A stretch of DNA of 64,000 nucleotides from Burkholderiales bacterium (GTDB lineage: Bacteria > Pseudomonadota > Gammaproteobacteria > Burkholderiales > Burkholderiaceae_C): assembly GCA_021414305.1 (NCBI GenBank), contig JAIOOS010000027.1, positions 62,001-126,000 of the forward strand. Reading direction: 5' to 3'. The notes below the pieces were generated by a model. It saw nothing but the letters and a program-made list of their open reading frames with translations. It was not told the origin of the DNA and searched no databases. Positions within the stretch are counted from its first letter, which is position 1, and each line of letters opens with the position of its first letter. The position numbers and the translations under genes were made by a program. This document shows positions 23,890 through 34,311 of the stretch, piece after piece.

Positions 23890-25173
23890 ATGGTGCAGCG
23901 GATCGCCGTGGTCGGCGCCGGCTGGTCGGGGCTCGCTGCCGCACTGGAATGCAGCGCCCGAGGCGCGAAGGTCACGCTGTTCGAGATGGCGCCGGCCATC
24001 GGCGGCCGGGCGCGCGACCTGAACACCGGCGACGACGGGCTCGACAACGGCCAGCACATCTGCATCGGCGCCTACAGCGAGACGCTGCGCCTGATGGCGC
24101 GGGTGGGCGTCGCCGAGGAAGAGGCGTTCCTGCGCCTGCCGCTTCGCCTCGTCGACGCGCGCGGCCTGGGCCTGCGCCTGCCTGCGGGGCGCGCGATGCC
24201 CGCCTTCGCCCGGGCCGTGCTGGCTCGCCGCGGCTGGTCGTGGGGCGAGCGTTTCGCACTGCTGCGCGTCGCCGCGGGCTGGGCGCGAAGCGGCTTCGTC
24301 TGCCCGCCGGACTCGACCGTCGACGATCTTGTGGGGCGCTTGCCCGAGGCCGTTCGGCGCGAGCTGATCGAGCCGCTCTGTGTCGCCGCGCTCAACACGC
24401 CCGCCAAGGCAGCAAGCGGAACCGTCTTCCTGCGCGTGCTGCACGACGCCCTCGCCGCCGGCGCGGGGGCTTCCGACCTGCTGCTGCCGCGGGTGGGGCT
24501 GAGCGCGCTGTTTCCGCAGCCGGCGCTCGCCCGGCTCACGGCCGCGGGTACCGAGGTCCGGCTCGCCCATCGGGTCGAGCGGGTCGAGCGGAACGAGTCC
24601 GCCGAGGGTTGCTGGCGGATCGACGGCGACGCCTTCGACGCGGTGGTTGTCGCCGCCAGCGCCGTCGAGGCGGCCCGCCTGCTGGCGCCGCACGATCCGG
24701 CCTGGGCCGAGCGGGCGGCGGCGTTGCGCTACGAGCCGATCGTCACCGTCTATGCGCGAAGCGAAGGCGCCCACCTCCCCGAACCTATGCTGGTGCTCCA
24801 CGCCGACGACGCGCATCCCGCGCAGTTCGTCTTCGACCGCGGGCGCCTCGGCGGTCCGGCGGGCCTGCTCGCGTTCGTGATCAGCGGCGCCGAAGCCTGG
24901 GTGGCGCGCGGCCTGGTGGCCACCGAAGCCGCCACGCTCGAGCAGGCGCGCTCGGCCCTCGCCGCGCACCTGCGCGCGCCGGTCGTGGCGTTGCGCACGA
25001 TCGTCGAGAAGCGGGCGACCTTTCGCTGCACGCCCCGGCTGGCCCGGCCGCCGCTCCAGGTCGCGCCAGGGCTGGTCGCCGCCGGCGATTACATCGACGG
25101 CCCCTACCCGGCCACCCTCGAAGGCGCGCTGCGCAGCGGCACCGCGGCGGCACGCGCGCTGCTTTCCGCCTGA
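23890..25173 (+). CDS. hpnE: Hydroxysqualene dehydroxylase HpnE
   Basis: A 427-residue FAD-dependent amine oxidase-like protein that reduces hydroxysqualene to squalene. The N-terminus has the dinucleotide motif VVGAGWSGLAAALE. Then come PAIGGRARDL and LDNGQHICIGAY, which match HpnE. The C-terminus reads VAAGDYIDGPYPATLEGAL, the usual second FAD contact. GTG codons at 23887 and 23893 flank the chosen ATG. It follows hpnD by four bases. No squalene-hopene cyclase gene is in the window. Confidence 0.92.
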   Translation: MVQRIAVVGAGWSGLAAALECSARGAKVTLFEMAPAIGGRARDLNTGDDGLDNGQHICIGAYSETLRLMARVGVAEEEAFLRLPLRLVDARGLGLRLPAGRAMPAFARAVLARRGWSWGERFALLRVAAGWARSGFVCPPDSTVDDLVGRLPEAVRRELIEPLCVAALNTPAKAASGTVFLRVLHDALAAGAGASDLLLPRVGLSALFPQPALARLTAAGTEVRLAHRVERVERNESAEGCWRIDGDAFDAVVVAASAVEAARLLAPHDPAWAERAAALRYEPIVTVYARSEGAHLPEPMLVLHADDAHPAQFVFDRGRLGGPAGLLAFVISGAEAWVARGLVATEAATLEQARSALAAHLRAPVVALRTIVEKRATFRCTPRLARPPLQVAPGLVAAGDYIDGPYPATLEGALRSGTAAARALLSA

Positions 25174-25193
25174 CCCTCGGCGAGAATCGCGGC

Positions 25194-25961
25194 ATGCGGA
25201 AGACCGAAGAGCGCGCCATCACGATTCAGGTCCTCGAGCGCGCCTTCTCCCTGCTCGACCTGCTGGCCTCGCACCAGGAGCCGGTGTCGCTGAAGATCAT
25301 CAGCGAGCAGAGCGGCCTGCATCCGTCGACCGCGCACCGGATCCTCAACGACCTCACCATCGGCCGCTACGTCGATCGCCCCGAGCCGGGCAGCTACCGG
25401 CTCGGCATGCGCCTGCTCGAGCTCGGCAACCTGGTGAAGGCCCGGCTCGACGTGCGCGACGCCGCGCTGGCGCCGATGCGCGAGCTGCACAAGCTGACCC
25501 ACCAGCCGGTGAACCTCTCCATGCGGCAGGGCGACGAGATCGTCTATGTCGAACGGACCTACAGCGAGCGCTCGGGGATGCAGGTGGTGCGGGCCATCGG
25601 CGGACGCGCGCCGCTGCACCTCACTTCCGTCGGCAAGCTCTTCCTGGCGCAGGACGACGCCCAGCGGGTGCGTGCCTACGCCGCCCGGACCGGCCTGGCC
25701 GGCCACACCCGCAACAGCATCACCGACCTGACCTCGCTGGAACGCGAGCTGTCGCGGGTGGCGCAGTACGGCACGGCGCGCGACGACGAGGAGCTCGAGC
25801 TGGGCGTGCGCTGCATGGCCGCCGGCATCCTCGACGACCAGGGCAAGCTGGTCGCCGGACTGTCGATCTCGGCGCCGGCCGATCGGCTGGAGGAAAGCTG
25901 GCTGGAGCGGCTGCGCGCGACGGCGGCGCAGATCTCGTCGGCCCTCGGCCACCGCGGCTGA
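25194..25961 (+). CDS. IclR-family transcriptional regulator
   Basis: A 255-residue regulator. The N-terminal winged helix-turn-helix spans about residues 10-70, with LKIISEQSGLHPSTAHRIL as the HTH. A C-terminal IclR effector domain contains RAPLHLTSVGKLFLAQ and GVRCMAAGILDDQGKLVAGLS. The frame is open far upstream through hpnE in another frame, but the ATG at 25194 gives the family start and follows the hpnE stop by 20 bases. Its target and ligand are unknown. Position suggests it may be co-transcribed with hpnCDE. Confidence 0.9.
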   Translation: MRKTEERAITIQVLERAFSLLDLLASHQEPVSLKIISEQSGLHPSTAHRILNDLTIGRYVDRPEPGSYRLGMRLLELGNLVKARLDVRDAALAPMRELHKLTHQPVNLSMRQGDEIVYVERTYSERSGMQVVRAIGGRAPLHLTSVGKLFLAQDDAQRVRAYAARTGLAGHTRNSITDLTSLERELSRVAQYGTARDDEELELGVRCMAAGILDDQGKLVAGLSISAPADRLEESWLERLRATAAQISSALGHRG

Positions 25962-25982
25962 GCGGCGGCGCGCCTGGCGGCC

Positions 25983-27026
25983 TCAGATCTTCGGCTTGGC
26001 CGGGACGAGCACCGGCAGCGCGGCGGCGGTGTGCGCCGATTCGTTGACCCAGCGGCGCACCCGCTCGGCATCGCCGATCCGCGAGTACTTGCCGGCCGAA
26101 TCGAGGAACACCATGATCAGCTGGCGCCCGGCCATCTTCGCCTGCATCACCAGGCAGCGCCCGGCTTCGGAGATGTAGCCGGTCTTCTGCAGGCCGATGT
26201 CCCACTCGGGGCTCTTGACCAGGCCGTTGGTGTTGCGGAACTGGATCGGCCGGTTGCCGACTTCGACCGCGTACTCGTGCGAGGTGGAGAGCTCGCGGAT
26301 GATCTGGTGCTCGTGCGCGGCCTTGACCAGCGTGGCCAAATCACGCGCGCTCGACTGGTTGTTGCTCGACAGGCCGGTCGGCTCGACGTAGCGCGTGTCC
26401 TTCATGCCGAGCTCGCGCGCCTTGTGGTTCATCTCGGCGACGAACACGGCGAGACCACCGGGGTAGGTGCGGCCGAGGGCGTGCGCCGCCCGGTTCTCCG
26501 AGGACATCAGCGCCAGGTGCAGCATGTCGCCGCGCGGCAGCGTGGTGCCGACCTTGAGCCGGGAGCGGCTGCCCTTTTCGGTGTCGATGTCGTCGTCGGT
26601 GATCGTGATCATCTCGTCGAGCGGCAGGTTCGCCTCGGTGACGACGACGGCGGTCATGAGCTTCGTGAGCGAGGCGATCGGCAGCACCGCCTGGGCGTTC
26701 TTGGAGAACAGCACCTCGTCGGTGTCCTGGTCGAGGACCAGGGCGACGCCCGACTTCAGTTCGAGGGCATCGGCGGCGTCGTGCAAGCCCGATAGCTGGC
26801 CGAAGGAGGGATGGACCGGCTCGACCCGGACCAGGGCGACCCGGCGGAGCGCGCCGTTGTGGCCGCGCACGACGACCACCGACGTGTTGGCGCGTTTCGC
26901 GGCGGGGCTCGCCTTGGCCGTGGGCCGCTTCTTCTCGAGGGTCGCTGACTTCGGCGTGGCGGCCATGGCGACGGCAGCGCAGCAGAGCAGGAGGGAGGCG
27001 GAAAGCAGGGTGCGGACAGTCGACAA
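25983..27026 (-). CDS. pbpG: D-alanyl-D-alanine endopeptidase (PBP7/8 type, S11 family)
   Basis: A 347-residue low-molecular-weight penicillin-binding protein that cuts peptidoglycan cross-links in the periplasm. Active-site motifs: SLTK in PIASLTKLM, SEN in MSSENRAAH, and KTG in LQKTGYISEAG. The start appears to be TTG at 27026, preceded by GAGGGA six bases upstream. It yields a signal peptide ending in AVAMA. No ATG or GTG fits before the signal sequence. An Ala/Lys/Pro-rich stretch precedes the catalytic domain, as in related betaproteobacterial proteins. Confidence 0.9.
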   Translation of the reverse strand: MSTVRTLLSASLLLCCAAVAMAATPKSATLEKKRPTAKASPAAKRANTSVVVVRGHNGALRRVALVRVEPVHPSFGQLSGLHDAADALELKSGVALVLDQDTDEVLFSKNAQAVLPIASLTKLMTAVVVTEANLPLDEMITITDDDIDTEKGSRSRLKVGTTLPRGDMLHLALMSSENRAAHALGRTYPGGLAVFVAEMNHKARELGMKDTRYVEPTGLSSNNQSSARDLATLVKAAHEHQIIRELSTSHEYAVEVGNRPIQFRNTNGLVKSPEWDIGLQKTGYISEAGRCLVMQAKMAGRQLIMVFLDSAGKYSRIGDAERVRRWVNESAHTAAALPVLVPAKPKI

Positions 27027-27062
27027 AACTCTTCCCTCGGGTGCGGGCGGCGCGCGAAGTCT

Positions 27063-27092
27063 AGGATATGCAAGAAAAGTGCGCAAGATCAA
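27063..27092 (-). promoter_or_regulatory. Possible pbpG promoter
   Basis: On the minus strand TTGATC (27087-27092) and TATCCT (27063-27068) are 18 bases apart, 37 bases before the TTG start. The -35 lies inside the leuA-distal hairpin, so promoter and terminator overlap. Confidence 0.4.
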
Positions 27093-27138
27093 AAACTTGC
27101 GCGCCGTTCCTAAAGTGAGACAACAGGCACGGAACGGC
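27074..27138 (-). terminator. Tandem hairpins after leuA
   Basis: First, GCCGTTCC (27103-27110) and GGAACGGC (27131-27138) form an 8-bp stem with a 20-base loop. Second, GCGCAAG (27081-27087) and CTTGCGC (27096-27102) form a 7-bp stem followed on the minus strand by ACTTTTC. The second is a plausible intrinsic terminator of the ilv-leu operon. Confidence 0.5.
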
Positions 27139-27163
27139 CACCCTGGGGGGCCGACCGCGCCGG

Positions 27164-28705
27164 TCAGCCCTGGGCCGCGACCCGTTCCGTCTTGCTGTGC
27201 AGCTTGTTCAACGCGGCGAGGTAGGCTTTCGCCGACGCGACGATGATGTCCGGATCGGCACCGACGCCATTGACGATCCGGCCCGCGTGTTGCAGCCGAA
27301 CCGTCACCTCGCCCTGCGATTCTGTCGAGCCGCTGGTGATCGCATTCACCGAATAGAGCAGCATCTCCGCCCCACTTCCCACCCTCGACTCGATCGCCTT
27401 GAGGCTGGCGTCGACCGGGCCGTCGCCATCGCTCGAGGCGTGGTGCTCGACCTCGCCGGCCGAGAACACGACGCTCGCCTGCGGGCGGGCGCCGGTCTCG
27501 GAGTGCTGTGCCAGCGACTTGAGCCGGTAGTGCTCGTTCTCGCCGGCGACCGAGCCGTCCATCACGAGGGCGAGGATGTCCTCGTCGAAGATGTCGCTCT
27601 TGCGGTCGGCGAGTTCCTTGAAGCGGACGAACGCGTCGTTGATGTCGGCCTCGGCCTCCATCTCGATGCCGAGCTCCTTCAGCCGCTGCTTGAAGGCGTT
27701 GCGGCCCGAGAGCTTGCCGAGCACGATCTTGTTCGCCGCCCAGCCCACGTCTTCGGCGCGCATGATCTCGTAGGTGTCGCGCGCCTTGAGCACGCCGTCC
27801 TGGTGGATGCCCGAGGCGTGGGCGAAGGCGTTGGCGCCGACGACCGCCTTGTTCGGCTGGACCACGAAGCCGGTGGTCTGCGAGACCAGGCGCGACGCCG
27901 GGACGATCTGGGTCGCGTCGACGGCAAGGTCGAGCTTGAAGTAGTCCTTGCGCGTCTTCACCGCCATCACGACTTCCTCGAGCGAGCAGTTGCCCGCCCG
28001 CTCGCCCAGGCCGTTGATCGTGCATTCGATCTGCCGCGCGCCGCCGATCTTCACGCCGGCGAGCGAATTGGCCACCGCCATGCCGAGGTCGTTGTGGCAG
28101 TGGACCGACCAGACCGCCTTGTCGGAGTTCGGGATCTTCTTGCGCAGGTCGAGCAGGAACTCGCCGTAGAGCTCCGGGATGGCGTAGCCCACGGTGTCGG
28201 GGATGTTGATCGTCGTCGCGCCTTCGGCGATCACCGCCTCGAGCACCCGATAGAGGAATTCCGGGTCGGAGCGGTAGCCGTCCTCGGGCGAGAACTCGAC
28301 GTCGCCGCTCAGGTTGCGGGCGAAGCGGATCGAAAGCTTCGCCTGCTCGAACACCTGCTCGCGCGTCATCCGCAGCTTCTTTTCCATGTGCAGGTCGCTG
28401 GTGGCGAGGAAGACGTGGATCCGGGTCGACTCGCCGCCCTTCAGCGCCTCGGCGGCCCGACTGATGTCGCGGTCGTTGGCGCGGGCCAGCGAGCAGACGG
28501 TCGAGCCGCGGATCGCCTGGGCGATCGCCTTCACCGCCTCGAAGTCGCCGTTCGAGGAGGCGGCGAAGCCGGCCTCGATGACGTCGACCTTGAGCCGCTC
28601 GAGCTGGCGGGCGATGCGGAGCTTTTCGTCCTTGGTCATCGAGGCGCCGGGCGATTGCTCGCCGTCGCGCAAGGTGGTGTCGAAGATGAACAGGCGGTCG
28701 GTCAC
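27164..28705 (-). CDS. leuA: 2-isopropylmalate synthase
   Basis: A 513-residue enzyme that condenses acetyl-CoA and 2-oxoisovalerate in the first step of leucine synthesis. The catalytic TIM barrel begins [18 protein letters not shown] and contains the metal-binding [17 protein letters not shown]. The C-terminal half holds the LeuA regulatory dimer domain for leucine feedback inhibition. I start it at GTG 28705, giving [11 protein letters not shown], with GGGGGAA six bases upstream. The frame is open a little further to 28729, but that part overlaps the terminator T-tract. Expression is probably controlled by the leucine attenuator immediately upstream. Confidence 0.97.
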   Translation of the reverse strand: MTDRLFIFDTTLRDGEQSPGASMTKDEKLRIARQLERLKVDVIEAGFAASSNGDFEAVKAIAQAIRGSTVCSLARANDRDISRAAEALKGGESTRIHVFLATSDLHMEKKLRMTREQVFEQAKLSIRFARNLSGDVEFSPEDGYRSDPEFLYRVLEAVIAEGATTINIPDTVGYAIPELYGEFLLDLRKKIPNSDKAVWSVHCHNDLGMAVANSLAGVKIGGARQIECTINGLGERAGNCSLEEVVMAVKTRKDYFKLDLAVDATQIVPASRLVSQTTGFVVQPNKAVVGANAFAHASGIHQDGVLKARDTYEIMRAEDVGWAANKIVLGKLSGRNAFKQRLKELGIEMEAEADINDAFVRFKELADRKSDIFDEDILALVMDGSVAGENEHYRLKSLAQHSETGARPQASVVFSAGEVEHHASSDGDGPVDASLKAIESRVGSGAEMLLYSVNAITSGSTESQGEVTVRLQHAGRIVNGVGADPDIIVASAKAYLAALNKLHSKTERVAAQG

Positions 28706-28721
28706 GGCATTTCCCCCGGGT

Positions 28722-28760
28722 AAAAACAAAACGGCCCGCTCAGGTTTCTGGCGGGCCGTT
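28722..28760 (-). terminator. Attenuator terminator of leuA
   Basis: On the minus strand AACGGCCCGC (28751-28760) pairs with GCGGGCCGTT (28730-28739) across an 11-base loop, followed by TTGTTTTTACC. The 10-bp GC-rich stem ends 25 bases before the leuA start codon and 25 bases after the leader peptide stop. It is therefore the terminator half of an amino acid attenuator. Confidence 0.85.
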
Positions 28761-28785
28761 GGACGAGACGTGTAGACGAGTGCGT

Positions 28786-28845
28786 TCAGCGAGCCCTTGT
28801 TGGTCCAAGAAGAAGAAGCAGCGCGGAAGCGATTCGGTACGTCAC
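28786..28845 (-). CDS. leuL: Leucine leader peptide of the leuA attenuator
   Basis: A 19-codon reading frame starting at [22 protein letters not shown]. It has five leucine codons in a row (CTG then four CTT) in its middle and ends in TGA. CTT is uncommon in such GC-rich DNA. With the terminator hairpin downstream this is the classic layout for ribosome-stall attenuation by Leu-tRNA supply. There is no clear ribosome site. A TATATT box (28852-28857) lies only seven bases upstream of the GTG, so the leader could be leaderless or use an unseen promoter inside pssA. Confidence 0.8.
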   Translation of the reverse strand: MTYRIASALLLLLGPTRAR

Positions 28846-28868
28846 GATTTCAATATAGCACGGCCAAT

Positions 28869-29693
28869 TCAGCGATGCAGCCCTTGCTCGTCGGGTTCGT
28901 CGGTCGATGTTGCAATCACGCTAACGGGCTTGCCCTTGAGCTTCTTCCAGACGTAGACCGCGTAGCCCGAGAGGCCGTAGATCATGAAGAGGGCCACCAG
29001 GACGATCGGTGGATGGATGTTGATGACGGCGATGCCGAGGGCGATGAGCACGATCACGACGAACGGCACCGAGCGCTTCAGGCTCAGGTCCTTGAAGCTG
29101 TAGAAGGGCACGTTGGTCACCATCGTGAGGCCGGCGTAGAGGGTGAATGCGAAGGTCGTCCAGCCGAGCCAGGCGCCCTCCTCTATGCCCGTGAAGCCCT
29201 GGTCGTTCATCACCCAGATGAAGCCCATCACGATCGCCGCCGCCGCCGGGCTCGGCAGGCCCTGGAAGAAGCGCCTGTCGACGACGCCGATGTTGGTGTT
29301 GAAGCGCGCCAGTCGCAGCGCGGTGCACGAGCAGTAGACGAACGCGGCGATCCAGCCCGGCTTGCCGAGCCCGCGCAGCGCCCACTCGTAGGCGATCAGC
29401 GCCGGCGCGGCGCCGAACGAGACCATGTCGGAAAGCGAATCCATGTGCTCGCCGAACACGCTCTGCGTGCGCGTCATGCGCGCCACCCGGCCGTCGAGGC
29501 TGTCGAGCACCATCGCCGCGAACACGCCGTAGGCCGACTGCTCGAAGCGCCCGTTCATCGCCATCACGACCGCGTAGAAGCCGCCGAACAGGGCCCCCAG
29601 CGTAAAGAGGTTGGGCAGGATGTAGACGCCCTTCCTGCGCGGCCGCAGGGGCGGCTCGTGCGGGTCGACCAGGGAGGCGGGTTCGGTGCTCAC
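28869..29693 (-). CDS. pssA: CDP-diacylglycerol--serine O-phosphatidyltransferase
   Basis: A 274-residue membrane enzyme that makes phosphatidylserine, the precursor of phosphatidylethanolamine. The CDP-alcohol phosphotransferase motif reads DGRVARMTRTQSVFGEHMDSLSD with the DG, AR, G, D and D residues in correct spacing. About eight hydrophobic segments follow. It sits between ilvC and leuA on the same strand, an arrangement seen in other betaproteobacteria. Its stop lies 23 bases before the leu leader. Confidence 0.95.
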   Translation of the reverse strand: MSTEPASLVDPHEPPLRPRRKGVYILPNLFTLGALFGGFYAVVMAMNGRFEQSAYGVFAAMVLDSLDGRVARMTRTQSVFGEHMDSLSDMVSFGAAPALIAYEWALRGLGKPGWIAAFVYCSCTALRLARFNTNIGVVDRRFFQGLPSPAAAAIVMGFIWVMNDQGFTGIEEGAWLGWTTFAFTLYAGLTMVTNVPFYSFKDLSLKRSVPFVVIVLIALGIAVINIHPPIVLVALFMIYGLSGYAVYVWKKLKGKPVSVIATSTDEPDEQGLHR

Positions 29694-29724
29694 CGGCGGC
29701 TCGCGGACGGCGCTCGCTGCGGCA

Positions 29725-31278
<1,554 letters not shown>

Positions 31279-31282
<4 letters not shown>

Positions 31283-33054
31283 AGGTCCTCCGATCCCAGG
31301 AGCATCTCGGTGATGCCCTTGCCGGCCTTGACCATCGGCCAGACGTTTTCGGTCTGGTCGGTCTGCACGTCGATGAACACCGTGCGGTCCTTGAGGCGCA
31401 GCGCCTCGCGCAGCGCCGGCTCCACCTCCGAGGGCTTGTCGATCCGCAGGCCGACGTGGCCGTACGCCTCCGCCAGCTTCACGAAATCGGGCAGCGCCTC
31501 CATGTAGCTCTGCGAGTAGCGACCGCCGTAGTCGATCTGCTGCCACTGCCGCACCATGCCCAGGTAGCGGTTGTTGAGCGAGATCACCTTGACCGGCGTC
31601 TTGTACTGCAGGCAGGTCGAGAGCTCCTGGATGCACATCTGGATCGAGCCTTCGCCGGTGATGCACACCACCTCGGCGTCGGGCTTGGCGAGCTTGATGC
31701 CCATCGCGTACGGCAGGCCCACGCCCATGGTCCCCAGGCCGCCCGAGTTGATCCAGCGGCGCGGCTCCTCGAAGCGGTAGTACTGGGCGGCCCACATCTG
31801 GTGCTGGCCGACGTCGGAGGTGATGTAGGTCTCCTTGTCCTTCGTCAGCTCCCAGAGCGTCTCGATCACGTGCTGCGGCTTGATCACGTCGCCGCCCTTC
31901 GGGTAGGCCAGGCAATCGCGCTTTCGCCACTCGTTGATCTGCGACCACCACGGCGAGAGCGCCTTGACGTCGGGCTTGGACGCCGATTCCCGGATCTGCG
32001 CCGCCAGCTCGAGCAGCACCTCCTTGACGTCGCCGACGATCGGGATGTCGACCTTGACCCGCTTCGAGATCGACGAAGGGTCGATGTCGACGTGGATGAT
32101 CTTGCGCTCGACCGAGGCGAAATGCTTCGGGTTGCCGATCACCCGGTCGTCGAAGCGCGCGCCGACGGCGAGCAGGACGTCGCAGTTCTGCATCGTCATG
32201 TTCGCTTCGTAGGTACCGTGCATGCCGAGCATGCCGAGGAACTTGGGGTCGCTCGCCGGGTATGCGCCTAGCCCCATCAGCGTGTTGGTGCAGGGAAAGC
32301 CGAGCAGGTCCACGAGCGCGCGCAGCTCGGCCGAGGCGTTGCCGATCACCACTCCGCCGCCGGTGTAGATGTACGGCCGCTTGGCGGCGAGCAGGAGCTG
32401 CGCCGCCTTCCTGATCTGCCCGCCGTGGCCGCGCCGCACCGGGTTGTAGGAGCGCATCTCCACCGTCGCCGGATAGCTGTACGGCGCGGTCGCCATCGAC
32501 ACATCCTTGGGCACGTCGACCACCACCGGCCCGGGCCGGCCGGTGCGGGCGATGTGGAAGGCCTTCTTCACCGTCGCCGCGAGGTCGCGCACGTCCTTGA
32601 CGAGGAAGTTGTGCTTGACGATGGGCCGGGTGATGCCGACCGTGTCGCATTCCTGGAAGGCGTCGAGGCCGATCGCCGGCGTCGGCACCTGCCCGGTGAT
32701 GATCACCATCGGGATCGAGTCCATGTACGCGGTGGCGATGCCGGTCACGGCATTGGTCACGCCAGGTCCCGAGGTCACCAGGGCGACGCCGACCTCGCCG
32801 GTCGCCCGGGCGTATCCGTCTGCCGCGTGCACCGCCGCCTGCTCGTGGCGGACCAGCACGTGCTCGATCGTCTGCTGCTTGTAGAGCGCGTCGTAGATGT
32901 AGAGGACCGCACCGCCGGGATAGCCCCAGAGGTACCTGACGTTTTCTGCCTGCAGGCAGCGGATCAGGATTTCGGAGCCGTTCGGCTCGGTTTCGGGCTC
33001 GGCGCGCGGCGCGGCCACGGGAACCCGCTTCAGGTCGGGTGCTGACGTTTCCAT
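31279..33054 (-). CDS. ilvB: Acetolactate synthase large (catalytic) subunit
   Basis: A 591-residue thiamine diphosphate enzyme that makes acetolactate or acetohydroxybutyrate. The N-terminal TPP pyrimidine-binding domain has [13 protein letters not shown] and the catalytic Glu in [16 protein letters not shown]. The C-terminal cofactor domain has [13 protein letters not shown] and [14 protein letters not shown] use the ATG at 33054, preceded by GAGGTGGAA. The first 30 residues are a variable Pro/Glu-rich lead. It is the first gene of ilvB-ilvN-ilvC-pssA-leuA. The 256 bases upstream are shared with a divergent sigma gene and show no leader peptide I could recognise. Confidence 0.97.
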
Positions 33055-33310
33055 GATTCTTTCCACCTCTGTGAATTTCTCTGACGAAAAACCATCGGTG
33101 CACCTTCCCTCGCCCTCGTGAGGCGGGTGTGGTGCCTTCAAAACGATGCCTGGGGCGACTCCGCGGTCGGGGCCGTGCCGGCGATCGAAACTGTCGTGCA
33201 ACCGCGAATTATCGCATCAGGCGGCGAGCCGTCCGGCTCCGTTCGGACGACCGAAGTCGCGATGAGATAATCGCGCCCGCTTCGAGCTTCGGCCTTCCGG
33301 CCGACCTTCC

Positions 33311-33880
33311 TTGGCCACTGACAAAGAACTTTCCGACTTTCTAAAGAGCGTCGAGAAGCGTGCCTGGAAGCGCGCCGTGTACGCCGTTCGGGACGAGGAC
33401 GCGGCGCTCGACATCGTGCAGGACGCGATGATCCGACTGTCGGAAAAATACATCGATCGGCCGGCGGCGGAGCTGCCGCTGCTGTTCCAGCGGATCGTCT
33501 CGAACGCGACGATGGACTGGTTCAGGCGGCAAAAGGTGCGCAACGCCGTCGTCCGCAACTTCTCCGATTTCGAAGGGGCGGCCGGCGGCGACGGCGATTT
33601 CGACATCCTGGAGACCCTGGAAGCCCTCGGCAGTTCCCTCGAGCACGAGAGCGCGGCCGACTCGGTGTCGCGGGCTCAGATCTTGCAACTTGTCGACGCG
33701 GAAGTGGCTCAATTGCCGGCGCGTCAACGGGAGGCATTTCTCCTGCGTTACTGGGAGGAACTCGATGTCGCCGAGACGGCCGCCTCGATGGGCTGTTCGG
33801 AGGGAAGCGTCAAGACCCACTGCTCGCGGGCAGTCCACGCCTTGGCCAAGGCCCTCAGGGCGAAGGGAATCGGAACATGA
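33311..33880 (+). CDS. RNA polymerase sigma factor, sigma-70 family, ECF-like
   Basis: A 189-residue sigma factor with a region 2 (DAALDIVQDAMIRLSEKY, then FQRIVSNATMDWFRRQKVRN) and a region 4 (LPARQREAFLLRYWEELDVAETAASMGCSEGSVKTH). A long acidic linker lies between them (about residues 75-120). It starts at TTG 33311; no ATG fits. A possible promoter TTCGGA-N18-GATAAT lies at 33242-33271. It leads a four-gene unit with DUF3619, DUF3106 and RDD proteins, each overlapping the next by ATGA. A canonical anti-sigma factor is not obvious. Confidence 0.9.
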   Translation: MATDKELSDFLKSVEKRAWKRAVYAVRDEDAALDIVQDAMIRLSEKYIDRPAAELPLLFQRIVSNATMDWFRRQKVRNAVVRNFSDFEGAAGGDGDFDILETLEALGSSLEHESAADSVSRAQILQLVDAEVAQLPARQREAFLLRYWEELDVAETAASMGCSEGSVKTHCSRAVHALAKALRAKGIGT

Positions 33881-34311
33881 ATGCGTCTGCCAGGATCCAC
33901 GGCCCCGCCGCTCGGGAGGCCATCGAATCGCGCTTCGCGCGAAGCATCGCCTCGCGCCTGAGCGAGCGCGCCGAGAACGTCGCCCCGGAAATCGGCGAAC
34001 GGCTGCGCTTCGCCCGCGAGAAGGCGCTCGAGGCCGGCCGCCTGGCCCGCTCCGGCACCGAGGTCGTGAGCGCCGGCCAGGGCAGCGCCGTCCTCGGCTT
34101 CAGCCGCTCGCCCTGGTGGCAGCGGATCGCCACCGTGCTGCCGCTGGCGGCGCTGGTCGGCGGCCTGGTGCTGATCGAAGACTGGCAGACCCGCTCGCAG
34201 ATCTCGGTCGCGGCCGAGGTCGACGCCGCCCTGCTGAGCGACGACCTGCCGATCAACGCCTACCGGGACGCCGGTTTCGTCGAATACCTGAAGGCTCCTC
34301 CGGGCGAATGA
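33877..34311 (+). CDS. DUF3619 family single-pass membrane protein
   Basis: A 144-residue protein of the DUF3619 type, function unknown. The N-terminal half is helical and charged. One transmembrane segment (about residues 84-102) is followed by a short acidic tail with DDLPINAYRDAGFVEYL. Its ATG overlaps the sigma factor stop. The topology, cytoplasmic helical domain then one membrane span, resembles anti-sigma factors, so a sigma-controlling role is an inference worth testing. Confidence 0.85.
   Translation: MNASARIHGPAAREAIESRFARSIASRLSERAENVAPEIGERLRFAREKALEAGRLARSGTEVVSAGQGSAVLGFSRSPWWQRIATVLPLAALVGGLVLIEDWQTRSQISVAAEVDAALLSDDLPINAYRDAGFVEYLKAPPGE

Noticed and set aside
33055-33310. Search for a second attenuator before ilvB
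   Set aside because: No run of Leu, Ile or Val codons and no stem with a T-tract before the ilvB start; the strand-specific hairpins there are imperfect.
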